Positions 1 to 10,418 of a stretch of DNA of 64,000 nucleotides are shown piece by piece. The position numbers and the translations under genes are program-made. The stretch's first letter is position 1. Each line of letters begins with the position of its first letter. Under the pieces are notes generated by a model. It had not been told where the DNA came from and made no database searches. It worked only from the letters and a program-made list of their open reading frames with translations. Origin of the DNA: Eupeodes corollae (lineage: Eukaryota; Arthropoda; Insecta; Diptera; Syrphidae). Where the stretch lies: the NCBI RefSeq assembly GCF_945859685.1, contig NC_079148.1, positions 51,594,421 to 51,658,420 of the forward strand. The letters are read 5' to 3'.

Positions 1-275
1 TACAATTGAGACACACAAATGAGATCTTATTTTCCGTTGCACATTTTAAATGTGCCCACATCTTACACATAATGCATTGTATCCACTCCACGTTTGAATT
101 TTCATAAGCTTCTCCACAAGCTAAACAAAACCATTCCTCAGGTTCAGATTCCGATTCGGACCTTAAAACTTTCTTTTTTACTTTTTTGATCCCTTGTCTT
201 TCAGCCAACTTTCTCTTATTGTTTTCCTTGCCCTTTTTCCCGTTGCTTTTCTTGTTGTAACATGTTACAACTAGC
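1..275 (-). pseudogene. C-terminal zinc-finger remnant of a pogo-like transposase
   Basis: Reading the minus strand from about 275 down to 1 gives an open frame. It starts with a Lys/Arg-rich basic stretch and a Ser/Glu run (RSESESEPEE), followed by a Cys/His cluster: WFCLACGEAY, then WIQCIMCKMWAHLKC, then FVCLNC. This C-x2-C / C-x2-C / H-x2-C / C-x2-C pattern is the PHD-like finger found at the C-terminus of many insect pogo-type transposases. The frame is still open at the window edge. No DNA-binding or DDE domain is present upstream on this strand, where only AT-rich sequence and the element end follow. It is probably a dead fragment, although the finger itself is undamaged. Confidence 0.5.
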
Positions 276-665
276 CCCATAAAAGTGTTACAACTTACCC
301 CACAGGGACTTTTTTTGAATAAAATGTTATTAAAAAAAAAAATATTACTTGATGACAAATTAAAGTAAATAATAATCAAGCTAAATAAATGCTTAATATA
401 TTTGTATTAAGCAAAAATTGCTAAATAATTTGAAATCTACGCTAGTCAAATTCTTATAAACAAAAAAAGTTCCAGAAACTTACGTTATCAGAGCGCATGC
501 ACACAGCCGCTTCCTATGACGTCCAGTGGGATACTGACTGTGCTTATATGATGCATTGCGCATTAAATAAAAGTTTGAGTTGAAAAAAAAATAAAATTGT
601 TCTATTATATAGGTAAAAAATGCATGTTACTACTTACCCCTGTTACAACTAGCCCCCCGCTCCCC
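1..665 (-). mobile_element. Internally deleted pogo-like DNA transposon, cut by the window edge
   Basis: The right boundary reads inward on the minus strand as a G-rich end, GGGGAGCGGGGGGCTAG, next to a TA at 666-667; TA is the usual target of this superfamily. A related stretch (GGGGTAAGTTGTAAC and GGGGCTAGTTGTAAC) recurs at about 255-300, giving subterminal repeats. Only a C-terminal coding piece (1-275) lies inside, so the catalytic DDE region is absent and the copy is non-autonomous. The other end lies outside the window. Assignment to pogo/Tigger rests on the zinc-finger type and the TA target and is an inference. Confidence 0.45.
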
Positions 666-2028
666 TACTATTGATTAGGTAGTTCTGTTTTTTAAGGTAA
701 TTTGGTTTGAGTACTTAACACAACATCTACCAATTTTTCAGTTTTTAAAAATGTGTGTTTGAGGAATAAGATGATCTAAATGGTTCACATTCTTAAAATA
801 CATTTTAAAAAGCCTGAATCCATTTTCTACAATAACTTTCAACGCTTTTAAATAACACATCCCAGAACCCCTTAGTCGAGACGATAGCTTTAATATCGAG
901 ATTCAGATAACTTTGATAAATATTTTAAAAAAAATGTCATTTTTAGTAAAATATTGAAAATATATCAAGGGGTATATGTACCTAGGTACTCAAATTTAAA
1001 TCTAAACTTTATTGCAAAACAGAAAAAATACCGACGGAAAATTAAGATAATGTTTTAAGTAGATTGATTTTGGAAATCGTCAGTGAGATTGATATGAACT
1101 TGTTCGTAGATCAAATGTATTTTTTTTAAAACGATAGACATATTCATACAAATAAGAGATCGTACGATATTTTCTTTATATTGTATAAACGGCATTTAGG
1201 TTATTTTATGTTATGTTTAATACTAGAACTTATATTTTATACCTACATTTTATGTAACTAATACGATAGTGATATATTTTCAATCAGAAGATGTCTTCAT
1301 TTAGTAATAAAACATTTTGATATTTTGTTGATCTTTATTGATCTTACACAAATTTCAAAATTTTTTTTTTCCCAAAAAAAAACAATATTTTCAAAATAAC
1401 GGTGCAAAACACTAAACTCCTTTTTTAATACTGAGCAATTTTCGAATTAGATGGTGCACAAATTTGAATCGTTTGCTTACGTTGCAAATTAGTTCATCGA
1501 AAACACGTCTAATCAGTGAAAGTTTGTAGAAACAAAACGCTCATTTTTAAAATGTCAAAAAAAGAATTCATATAGATTTAGCAAATTAATAAAAATTGAT
1601 GCCGTAATTTTGTGTTTTTAAATCGTTTAAAAGAAGAATAATGGTCCATCTAACTTAGTAAATTACTAAAATTGGATTGAAATTTTTCTAAATCCTGAAA
1701 TATTTGGGATATGTTTGTTCCTTTTTTTCTTGCAAATATTGCACAGCAAAATTACAAAACCAATAAGATTGTGGTAGGTATACGCCAAAGAAGTGATTGA
1801 TCCTGAAATAAAAAAATAATTCTTTTTTTTTTTTTAATTTTAAGTAACAACTTACCAAATATTAAAACGTTATGGTATTTATCTCTTAAAAACATTTGGA
1901 TAACTATTAAAAGATAACATTTTTCCTAATTTAATTGATCTGAAATTACAAACCAAATCGTCCTCTAGCACTAACTACTTATTCTTATCCTCAGGTTTGT
2001 GTTTGTATTTAAACACAAAATTAAAGCA
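666..2028. other. AT-rich sequence with no recognised gene
   Basis: Poly-A/T runs and short degenerate repeats; no open frame with recognisable coding content on either strand. Probably intergenic or upstream intronic sequence of the homeobox gene. Confidence 0.5.
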
Positions 2029-3620
2029 AGAAGAACAACTGAAAATGAACTCTTGCATCATAATAAAGATGCAATAGAAGAACCTTTCGTTAGATAAAAT
2101 TGTTGATATCTGTAACGCTTTCGCAACAAAATTCTGGGAGTCTTTTATTAATAGCCCTGAAGAAGTTGATGAAGTATATTTTCATAATCTTCACTCCTTT
2201 TCGCAAACTAGCTGTAGTCACATACCTGTGCTACAGAGTACGGTCCTTGATCTTTTATCTGCGTTGAATGATGACTGCTCAGCGTCCCGATGGTATTCCG
2301 ACGATAGTACTAAAAAAGTGTAGTAATGCTTTAGTTGAACCCTTTACGTTCTTATTCAAACTTTCTCTAAAAACAGGCAAACTTCATTTCTCATTTCTAA
2401 CACCAATTTTCAAGGAAGGTAACAAGTCGGATATAAGCAACTACAGGCCCATTGCAAAGCTTTCTTGCATTCCTAAGGTATTTGAATAAGTTGTTTGTGA
2501 AAGTGTAGCATTTTTAAGTAAAAATCTCATTTGCGAACAGCAACATGGTTTTGTGAAAAAAAGATCAACCGTTACAAATCTCCTCACATTCTCAAACATA
2601 TGTTGAAACGCCTTATAACAAGGTTATGAAGTTGACTGTGTATGCACTGACTTTTCTAAAGCTTTTGACCAACTTAGCCACATAATTATTTTATTTAAAC
2701 CTAAGACTCTCGGTTTCCACCATTTTTCTTAGCTTCGATTAAGTCATACTTTGAAAACAGATCCCACAAGGTAAAATTTTGAAATTGTCATTTTGTACCT
2801 TTTGTTGCTCAATCTGGTGTTCCCCAGGGATGCCATCTTGGCCCTTTTCTGTTTATTATGTCTATTAACGATGTATCGTCATTTCTACGCTCAAGTGAAT
2901 TTCTCATTTTTGCTGATGACATACAAATTTTTGATTATAAAGTCCACCCATGATCGTAACCTTTTACAATCCGACATTAACAGTTTCACATTTTGGTGTG
3001 GGAAAAATAGCCTTGCCCTCAACCCTTTAAAATGCCAGACGATAACTTTTACTAAAAAACGAATCGTTAGTGTATTTGATTATTGTATATCACAGCAAAA
3101 ACTCTGTCGCGTCTCCACATTTCAAATGGAATCTCTCCATCAAAGGCGTGTTAATAATGACTTAGTATTTTTTCATCAACTATTAAATGGTGAAATTGAT
3201 GCACCTTATTTGCTTTCTTGTGTACATTTGAATTACCGAGGCGTAACTCATCACCTGCGTACATTTGATTTCAGACATTATGACTTTCATGGAACTAACT
3301 ATGGGAAGAATGAAGCTTCAAGTCGAATGAGCATTTTATATGACTTAAACAGTTCATCGATAGATTTAAATTTAAATAAGGTGGGACTAAAATCATTGTT
3401 TAGAACCAGTGCTTCACTATCGTAAACGTTCTCATTTTATTTTTTGTTCTGTAATAGTTAAATGCTAATTTTGTTTTGTATTTTGTGCGTGTGTTAGGCT
3501 ACATTTGTATTATTTTTTACTAACAACTAACACATGCACTTATGATGAGCCTTTGATCGTAGTTTGACGCTTGCTATAAGCTTACTACTTTCTGAAATTC
3601 TGATAGCTAAAAAAAAATGG
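2029..3620 (+). pseudogene. Decayed non-LTR retrotransposon (jockey/CR1-type reverse transcriptase)
   Basis: Broken reverse transcriptase on the + strand. A first piece at 2268-2489 carries the early RT motif (DISNYRPIAKLSCIPKVFE). It is followed after stops by QHGFVKKRS, then a degraded DFSKAFD block near 2650. The catalytic box appears as FADDIQIF around 2910 in a shifted frame. The 2793-3425 frame then covers thumb and C-terminal sequence (LLNGEIDAPYLLSC) with no RNase H. Several frameshifts and stops make it inactive. The sequence around 2029-2068 (ending AACTCTTGCATCATAAT) recurs at 3760-3797, so part of the element or its flank is duplicated. Clade assignment is by motif memory. Confidence 0.7.
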
Positions 3621-3641
3621 TAATAATCTTGAACACACTTT

Positions 3642-3681
3642 ATTTATAAGATATTATATCTTAATGTGTATAGCCATATCG

Positions 3682-3708
<27 letters not shown>
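3642..3708 (+). mobile_element. 67-bp LINE 3' end inserted with a 21-bp target-site duplication
   Basis: A short insert ending in (AATA)n/(TAAA)n is flanked by a perfect 21-bp direct repeat at 3621-3641 and 3709-3729 (beginning TAATAATCTTGAACACAC). Its body (GTATAGCCATATCGAAATAA) looks like the 3' end of a LINE. Severe 5' truncation plus a long target-site duplication is the signature of aborted target-primed reverse transcription. The parent family is not identified. Confidence 0.6.
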
Positions 3709-3712
<4 letters not shown>

Positions 3713-3729
3713 AATCTTGAACACACTTT

Positions 3730-5453
3730 CCACCAAATCTACTGTTAAAAAAATTAATGGAAGAAGAACAACAGAGAACAAACTCTTGCATCATAATCTT
3801 GGACACTTTCCACTAAATCATAAGTTTAGACTTATTTGAAACACATGATCTAATACTTAACCTTGTTTTTGAATAAATTCTCAACAACAACAAGAAACAA
3901 TAAATTCATTTTGTATTCATTTCCTCTTCCTGGATACCATGTCTATCTATATACGAATACACGATGCAATTCAACCAACTTATTGTCGGCAATTAAATTG
4001 CAAAACTGCGCGCATATATTTACAAAACAAAAACCATTGAATAAGAAAGAAAAATTGCGGTTTAACTAAGTATAGCTATGCGCTAAATGCATTTACATTT
4101 GCCACATAATTTAGCTTGTCCATCAACATCAATGATACGTTAAAAGCCTTCTCGACTCGATGCCCCATAACCATAATAATATACCTCATCTATACTAGAG
4201 TATAGATACGACTTGGTCTTAGGTATAAAATAAAATTATTACATATTTTTTATTCAAGTCCAGACTCCTACCCACCTACTAGATATTTGTAGGTACGTAT
4301 GTTATGATGTCCATCAGACTTTCACTTGAAGAATTATCAATCCGTGAAATAGGGTATCTGTCTATATAGATATGTTTTTTTTTTTTAATTTAATTTTATT
4401 TTGTTGTATAGGGTACAGTCTCAAAGGCTGCAATATGTTCAATGGACATATAGTGCCTAAGTTAAACAGACACATGGACCTACATATTCAATGGTCATTT
4501 TGTCGTATTGTTTATTTTATTCTCTCTAACTTAACAATTGTGTGGGCAGTTAAAAAAATTGTAGGTACTCGTATCTTTTTTGTTTGTCTTCGCTCCAAAC
4601 AACATCACAATACAAAAGATACATGCGCGCTAAGTAATAAAAACGAAATTATAATGGATTGAATTGTATGTGTATTATTAATAATTTAATAGTTTACTGT
4701 ATTCAATATAGGACATGCATATTGCATATATGCATTCATATATATGCAGTGTGGGGGCTACACGAAGTTTGAATTGTTATTCAAATGGAAAACGCATGAT
4801 TTTGTGCATATTTGATGGCCGCATATACAGAGCAAAGGTAGATAGGTATAAGGCTATACTCAAACTAGCTTACTCGCAAATAATGCTAGGAATTAGAGTT
4901 TGTGGTTATGTGGCAAATGCGCATATCCGTTAGATTATACCTCTGTATACCTACCTTTTGCTAGATGGAATATTTAAACTTGGTATCTTTGTATATAGCT
5001 ATAAGAATTACATATATCAATGGATTAGATACATGCAATGCGTTCAAAATTGTATAATAAAAAACATTACGCGATTGTTCTTTATCATCATCATATCAAA
5101 AACTGGTATAGTTAAGTTAAGATAACATCTTATGTTCGTGTGTTTCTTCTTTTGTATAGCAAATGAAAAAATTGAATTTTAATATGTAATTATAATAAGT
5201 TATGAATATGTAATTGGATTAGCTACATTGTTTTGAAAGAAGTTAAAATTTTAATTAAATTTGTCTTATCGAAACAAAGAAGAGGTAACTTTTTTTTATT
5301 TAACAAAAATTGAATCATAATTTATATCCATTCTCATTTTGCTATATTTTGAAAAAATCTTTATTCATCCAAAAACCGAATACAATTCTTAGATCAGGGC
5401 AGATGAGGCTTTTGGACAGAATTCCAGAAAAAATATATAAATATGGTACCCAA
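3730..5453. other. AT-rich sequence, part of a small tandem repeat, no gene
   Basis: The first ~90 bases repeat the preceding sequence: the block at 3710-3738 recurs imperfectly at 3792-3818. The rest is AT-rich non-coding DNA with many GTAGGTA-type and TATA-type runs. Small open frames here lack recognisable content. Confidence 0.45.
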
Positions 5454-5463
5454 CCATTGTCTA

Positions 5464-7720
5464 GGTTAGGTTATAGTGGCTGTCCACGATGGAAACGGAC
5501 ACACTTAGGCCGGTTTAATGGCCCATTGCGATACCACATGAATCTTGAGGCTTCCTCCTAAGCTCAATGGAACCAGCTTGGGTCCCTTACGAAACGTGAG
5601 AGGTTGATTATACCGATATGATTTAGATCGTTAAGATCGTTAAAGAAGAATTTGCCTAGGTAATTCTTGCGTTTTCGAGCTAGAGCAGGGCATGTGCAGA
5701 GAAGATGAAGAACCGTTTCTTCCTCTTCCTCGTCCATACAGCTTCTACAAAAGTCATTTGAGAATACGGCTAGTCTCGTGGCGTGCTTTCCTATTAGACA
5801 GTGTCCGGTTATGACACCTATTATCGAGCTTATATGCGATCTGCTTAGAGAGCAAGCACCTTGAACGTTTTAAATCCAGTGTTGGCTAGATGTTTTTTTG
5901 TGACTTGACACGTGGTGATATTGTTCCACCGGGTGCCTGCCCTCCTCATAGCGTCTTCCATAAGCAGCAGTTTACAGGTAGTGATTGGTATGCCAGTACT
6001 TGCCAAACTTGGTAGGATGGGCTGTACTGTACCGTTCTCCTGGCGAGTTCATCTGCCTTACAGTTACCTGGAATGTCTCTATGGCCCTGCACCCAGCAAA
6101 GGTGAATATTAAACTGTTGCGCCATGACAAGACAAGACTTCCTTTATCGCCAAAAGTTCCTTCTGGAACACGCTACAATGATTGGGAAGGCGGAATGAGA
6201 GACTTAATTTCAGTCGTTCAGAGTACACACCTTCTGATCTGGAAGGTATAGAAATCTGGAAGTTTCTGTCGAAATGCATTTGGGGGATGGTGTAGTCTGT
6301 GTGCTTTGGAATTGATTCTAAATACCTTAGAATTACGGAGTGGCCAATGTTGTTGTTAGTCCACTGCGACGAAGCATTAAGGCGAATAGCAGAGCTTGCA
6401 GCAATTTGTTTTGCTAAATATGTCAAGAGGTGTTAGGTAGAGCAAGGTGTCCAGTGCCGCAGACGGGGTCGTGCGAAGCGATCCGCTTATACATAGGCTG
6501 GCTGAACGTTGGACTTTATTTAGCTTATCCCCGTTTATACCTTTCTCTAAAGCAGTCCACCATACTACCACATCGTACGTTTAAATCGGTCTGATTACCG
6601 ATGTGTATAGCCAATGCGTGATTCCGGGCTTTAAACCCCATTTATTATCAATAGCTTTTTTGCAAGAAAAGAGAGCTACAATAGTTTTTTTGACTCTTTC
6701 CTGTACGTTGCGTTTCCAATTTAGTTTTTTTGTCTAAGACAAGACCCAAGTATTTAGCCTCGTCTGAGAATTTTAATTGGATTCCTTTAATATAAGGAGG
6801 GTTGACAAATGAAATTTTGTATCTCCTCGAAAATAAGACCAGATCGGTTTTGTGTGGGTTAACACCCAGTCCACACCGATCAGCCCAAAGTATTAGTCTG
6901 TCCAAGGCTTTTTGTAAGAGTTCTTTTAGGGTGTTAAGATGCTTTCCCGAAACTGCTATAGCAACGTCGTCCGCATAGGCTATCACTCTGAAACCCTCCG
7001 CATCCAGACTAGTTAGGATTTTATTCACCACTAGGTTCCTTGCGGTGTCCCTCTACTAACGAATCGTCTGCGTTTTCATGCGTTTTGTTTGCTAAATATG
7101 TCAAGAGGTGTTAGGTAGACCAAGGTATCCAGTGCTGCAGACGGGGTCGTGCGAAGCCATCCGCTTATACATAGGCAAGCTGAACGTTGGACTTTATTTA
7201 GCTTATCCTTGTTTATACCTTTCTCTAAAGCAGTACTGCCACACCGTACGTTAAAATCGGTCTGATTACCGATGTGTATAGCCAATACGTGATTCTGGGC
7301 TGTTAACCCCATTTATTACCAATAGCTTTTTTTAGTTTTTTGTCTAAGACAAGACCCAGGTATTTAGCCTCGTCTGAGAATTTTAATTGTATTCCTTTAA
7401 TATAGGGAGGGTTGACAAATGGAATTTTGTATCTCCTCGAAAATAAGACCAGATCGGGTTTGTGTGGGTTAACACCCAGTCCACACCGATCAGCCCAAAG
7501 TATTAGTTTGTCCAAGGCATTTTGTAAGAGTTCTTTTAGGGTGTTAAGATGCTTTCCCGAAACTGCTATAGCAACGTCGTCCGCATAGGCTATCACTGTG
7601 AAACTCTCCGCTTCCAGACTAGTTAGGATTTCATTCACCACTAGGTTCCAGAGGAGAAGGGATAGAACACCACCTTGCGGTTTCCCTCTACTAACGTCTA
7701 CTAGAAGAGTTGCCCAGTTG
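5464..7720 (-). mobile_element. RNase H-bearing LINE (I/LOA-type), copy A, with an internal duplication
   Basis: A minus-strand non-LTR element whose 3' end is at low coordinates (GGTTAGGTTATAGTGGCTG on the + strand). It is flanked by the 10-bp direct repeat CCATTGTCTA at 5454-5463 and 7721-7730. From 7720 downward it encodes the RT box (KPQGGVLSLLLWN, then IAYADDVAIAVSG) and the palm/thumb (ILWADRCGLGVNPHK). It then reaches an RNase H-like part (RLPNHCSVFQKELLAIKEVL). The RT region is present twice in the same orientation: 7086-7720 and 6409-7054. Stops, frameshifts and 5' truncation make it inactive. Copies B (30770) and C (44178) belong to the same family. Confidence 0.8.
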
Positions 7721-7730
7721 CCATTGTCTA

Positions 7731-8144
7731 ACATTTGTATCTCTTAAACACCGCGCCAAATTCTTTCACGTCTATCATTATTTTATCTTTATATTTTTAT
7801 AAACATTCCTACATAAACATTTCGGTAGTTGAATTCTTAACTTGAAAAATTTCTAATCCTCTAGCCAAAGTAGATCGTTTTGAACATACTTTCTCCATTT
7901 TAGAAATTCTATCTTTAGCCGCACTACACAAATATGGACTGCAAAATCTGGGCTCAAAATTTTCCAATAATTATTTCTCATGGTTTCTCCCTTTTAATTT
8001 TATCGCAATTGTGTTAATTTATTAGAAGGGTATTTATAGTCCCTAGACAAGTTACATTCATTGTAAAAAGGTGTTTTGTAGAAATATAGAACTTTGAATT
8101 GGAATAAAACAAAGATTTTTTTTTAAATTGAAATGAAATTCACT
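7731..8144. other. AT-rich spacer
   Basis: Short non-coding stretch between a LINE and a mariner-like fragment; nothing recognised. Confidence 0.4.
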
Positions 8145-8405
8145 TTATTCGAAAGTACATCTTCTGGTATTATTATTTCTGACCGACATGGCTGGCCCGA
8201 AGGAAGTCTTATCTGGTTTTCCAATTTCGATCACTTTTTTCACACATGTTGCCGTATATTAGCAATAACGCGACTAATATTGTACTCCAAGTGATCAGTA
8301 GTTTCGGGCATATTGGCAAAGCACCACAGTACGTACTCTTTTTTTACTAAATATCCATTTACAAAAGTGCTCTCCATAGCTATCACATTGAAACGGCATA
8401 CTAAC
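8145..8405 (-). pseudogene. C-terminal fragment of a mariner-like transposase
   Basis: The minus strand from about 8405 down reads AMESTFVNGYLVKKEYV, then PETTDHLEYNISRVIANIRQ, then a shifted frame (KKVIEIGKPDKTS). This follows the end of mariner/Tc-type transposases after the third catalytic Asp: WGxLKxxVxxxKPxTxxxLexxIxxxIxxIxP. There is at least one stop and one frameshift. The upstream two thirds of the gene are missing here; the next fragment, at 8878, lies on the opposite strand. Family recognition is by pattern only. Confidence 0.5.
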
Positions 8406-8699
8406 CAACATAATTGCAACCAGTTAAAATAGTGTTGCCAAATTTAATTTCTATATAAAGCTATAAAAATAAAAAAAATAAATAACGAAAAACAAAACAC
8501 ACATTTTTGTTAATAAAATATAATTTAATTTTTTTTATTATCAGAACAGCAATCACAGTTTTATTTGAAGGTTGATCGAATAATTAAGACCTAATTTGAA
8601 TTAACCGCAATTAATACGTACACACGTTGTTTTGTTTCACTGCTTTTCTTAATTCCATATTGCTACCTTACCTGATGTTGTTGCAACAACTCCCAATCG

Positions 8700-9125
8700 T
8701 CAGAATAAAACATTATACAAAAATTAAATCTCCAAAACATGGGAGCTAACATTCATTGTATAGGGTTTTTAAATTAGCGTGGGTACATTTTGGCGTCCCG
8801 TGCAGGCCATTTTGTTTGGTGACATCTGTCAAATCTTCTTTTTTTTATTATTATTTAGTTGCTTGCGCGAAATCATCATGGCAAGTTACACGATTGAATA
8901 GCACGTTGCGCGCATTGCGCACATTTTACGGCAGATGTAATGGCCCTTTACAGTCGACTCTTCAACGTTTGGAGGCCAAATTTAAGACTACCGATTCAGT
9001 AAACAATCATCCAACACCCGTACGTTCAATGAACGAACTACCCCACGGTATGTGTACAGCAGAACCCGAGGCAGTCTATTCCTCGCCATGCACAAGAACT
9101 CAGCCTTTCGTAGACTTCAACTAGG
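8700..9125 (+). pseudogene. N-terminal fragment of a mariner-like transposase, fused to a LINE
   Basis: A start-like MASYTIE at 8878 is followed by a stop and then, in a shifted frame, by helix-turn-helix-like sequence: ALRTFYGRCNGPLQSTLQRL, then FKTTDSVNNHPTPVR. This is the paired-like DNA-binding region at the N-terminus of mariner-like transposases of insects. The bases just before it (GTGACATCTGTCAAA) look like the non-coding leader of such elements. Homology stops near 9070 and LINE sequence begins around 9145, so the rest of the transposase was lost or displaced. Confidence 0.5.
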
Positions 9126-9144
9126 TGAATATTGCAGGACAGGC

Positions 9145-10372
9145 GCTACGTGCCACGGGCTGCGGACAGCAAAATAATTCCGAATAAACAGTTCGGGTTC
9201 AAGGCGGGTCATGACACAATTCATGCTGCGTCTAAAATCATTTCTGATATCCAATGGAATAAATCAAAACAACAATGCACAGGTGCCGTTCTGGTTGATT
9301 TGGAAAGGGCCCTTGACACCGTATGGTTAGAGGGTCTTTACCTAAAACTGAGCAGGCTTGGCATAAGCAAGCCATTGTTATATATACTTCATGGTATTCT
9401 TAACGGTATGGTCAAAAGTTGCAACGTTACTTATACCACAACATTCTCAACTAACAATGGTCTTCAACAGGGAGCGGTGAATTCTCTTCAGTATTTACAC
9501 CAGCGATCTGATTAGTAGTCTTACAAAGGCAATTGCGTACGCCGACGATCTAATTGCGTACAGAACGGCCCGAAAGGTTGGGGTTATTAGAATTCTCTTG
9601 CAGCGGGATTTCGACAAGATTCAGCGATATTGCGAAATGTTCAGAAGTCGGAAACAATTCTGTTCCGGACTCCGTTGGCTAGGGCCACGAACTTCACGGG
9701 CAGCCATTAGCGAGCAAAAGCGAAGTGAAGTACCTCGGTATCTGGTTAGATCAGTATTTATATTTCTGACCAGGGTCAGAGGAGCCTTCGCTCTGACGAA
9801 ACGGCTGTTTTTTAGCAGTGGGCTTGACCCCAGAGTGAAGGTAATTTGCTACATGGCCCTCATACGGCCGATAATCGTTTATGGTTGTCTGTGTGGTTCA
9901 ACGTTGCCCCTTCCCAGATGGAGAAGTTTTTGGTGTTCGAGTGGCAGTGTTTACGACGCTGTACCGGCTTATATCCAACAGCCGAATCTTCTTATGTGCA
10001 TTACTTTTCCAACGAGGTCCTATACAACGGGGCTCGAATCAACAGAATTGACAATTTCGCGATAAAACTCGTTCGAGGTCACATTGCAAGAGCTATGTGT
10101 TCGACCAACAATTTAATTTTCGGGGTGTTCTATACGAACGACGATTATTTTGAAAGTGCACTTTTGACAGGGTTCCATTACAGGATAGATTGGCAGATCC
10201 GCTAATCTACCACGTCAGTCGACGAACCGTCTATAGGCGACTCCTGTACAATCGAGACGTCATGGCACAAGGTGGAGCAGAGCTCCTTCGGTTCAGTAGG
10301 GCTGTGTCCGAACGGGGCCGAACTGATAGGGTGAAGCAGGAGAACCATTTTTGGTGGCTTCAATAGGCACTT
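9145..10372 (+). mobile_element. LINE family 2 fragment (jockey-like RT, no RNase H), copy 1
   Basis: The + strand encodes RT from NKQFGFKAGHDTIHAASKI through LVDLERALDTVWLEGLY and GLQQGAVNS to IAYADDLIAYRTA at 9530-9580, then the C-terminal part (IARAMCSTNNLIFG). Frameshifts near 9500 and 9650 and internal deletions relative to the copy at 62022 make it non-functional. The end is lost: at 10372 the text switches to the tail of a SINE instead of the family's own 3' UTR. Other copies are at 24276 and 62022. The family name is not known to me. Confidence 0.75.
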
Positions 10373-10418
10373 TATCTCAAACGGACTGTTGCGCCACCCA
10401 ATTTAATTTAATTTATCA
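10373..10418 (+). repeat. SINE 3' tail fragment
   Basis: CTCAAACGGACTGTTGCGCC followed by ACCC and an (ATTTA)n tail is the same 3' end seen in the SINE copies at 25448, 30355 (minus) and 59032. Only the last ~45 bases remain, joined directly to a LINE. Confidence 0.7.

Noticed and set aside
5912..6251. + strand open frames over LINE copy A, and similar ones at 31230-31625 and 44467-44856
   Set aside because: Antisense to the RNase H region of the LINE; the minus-strand reading explains them.
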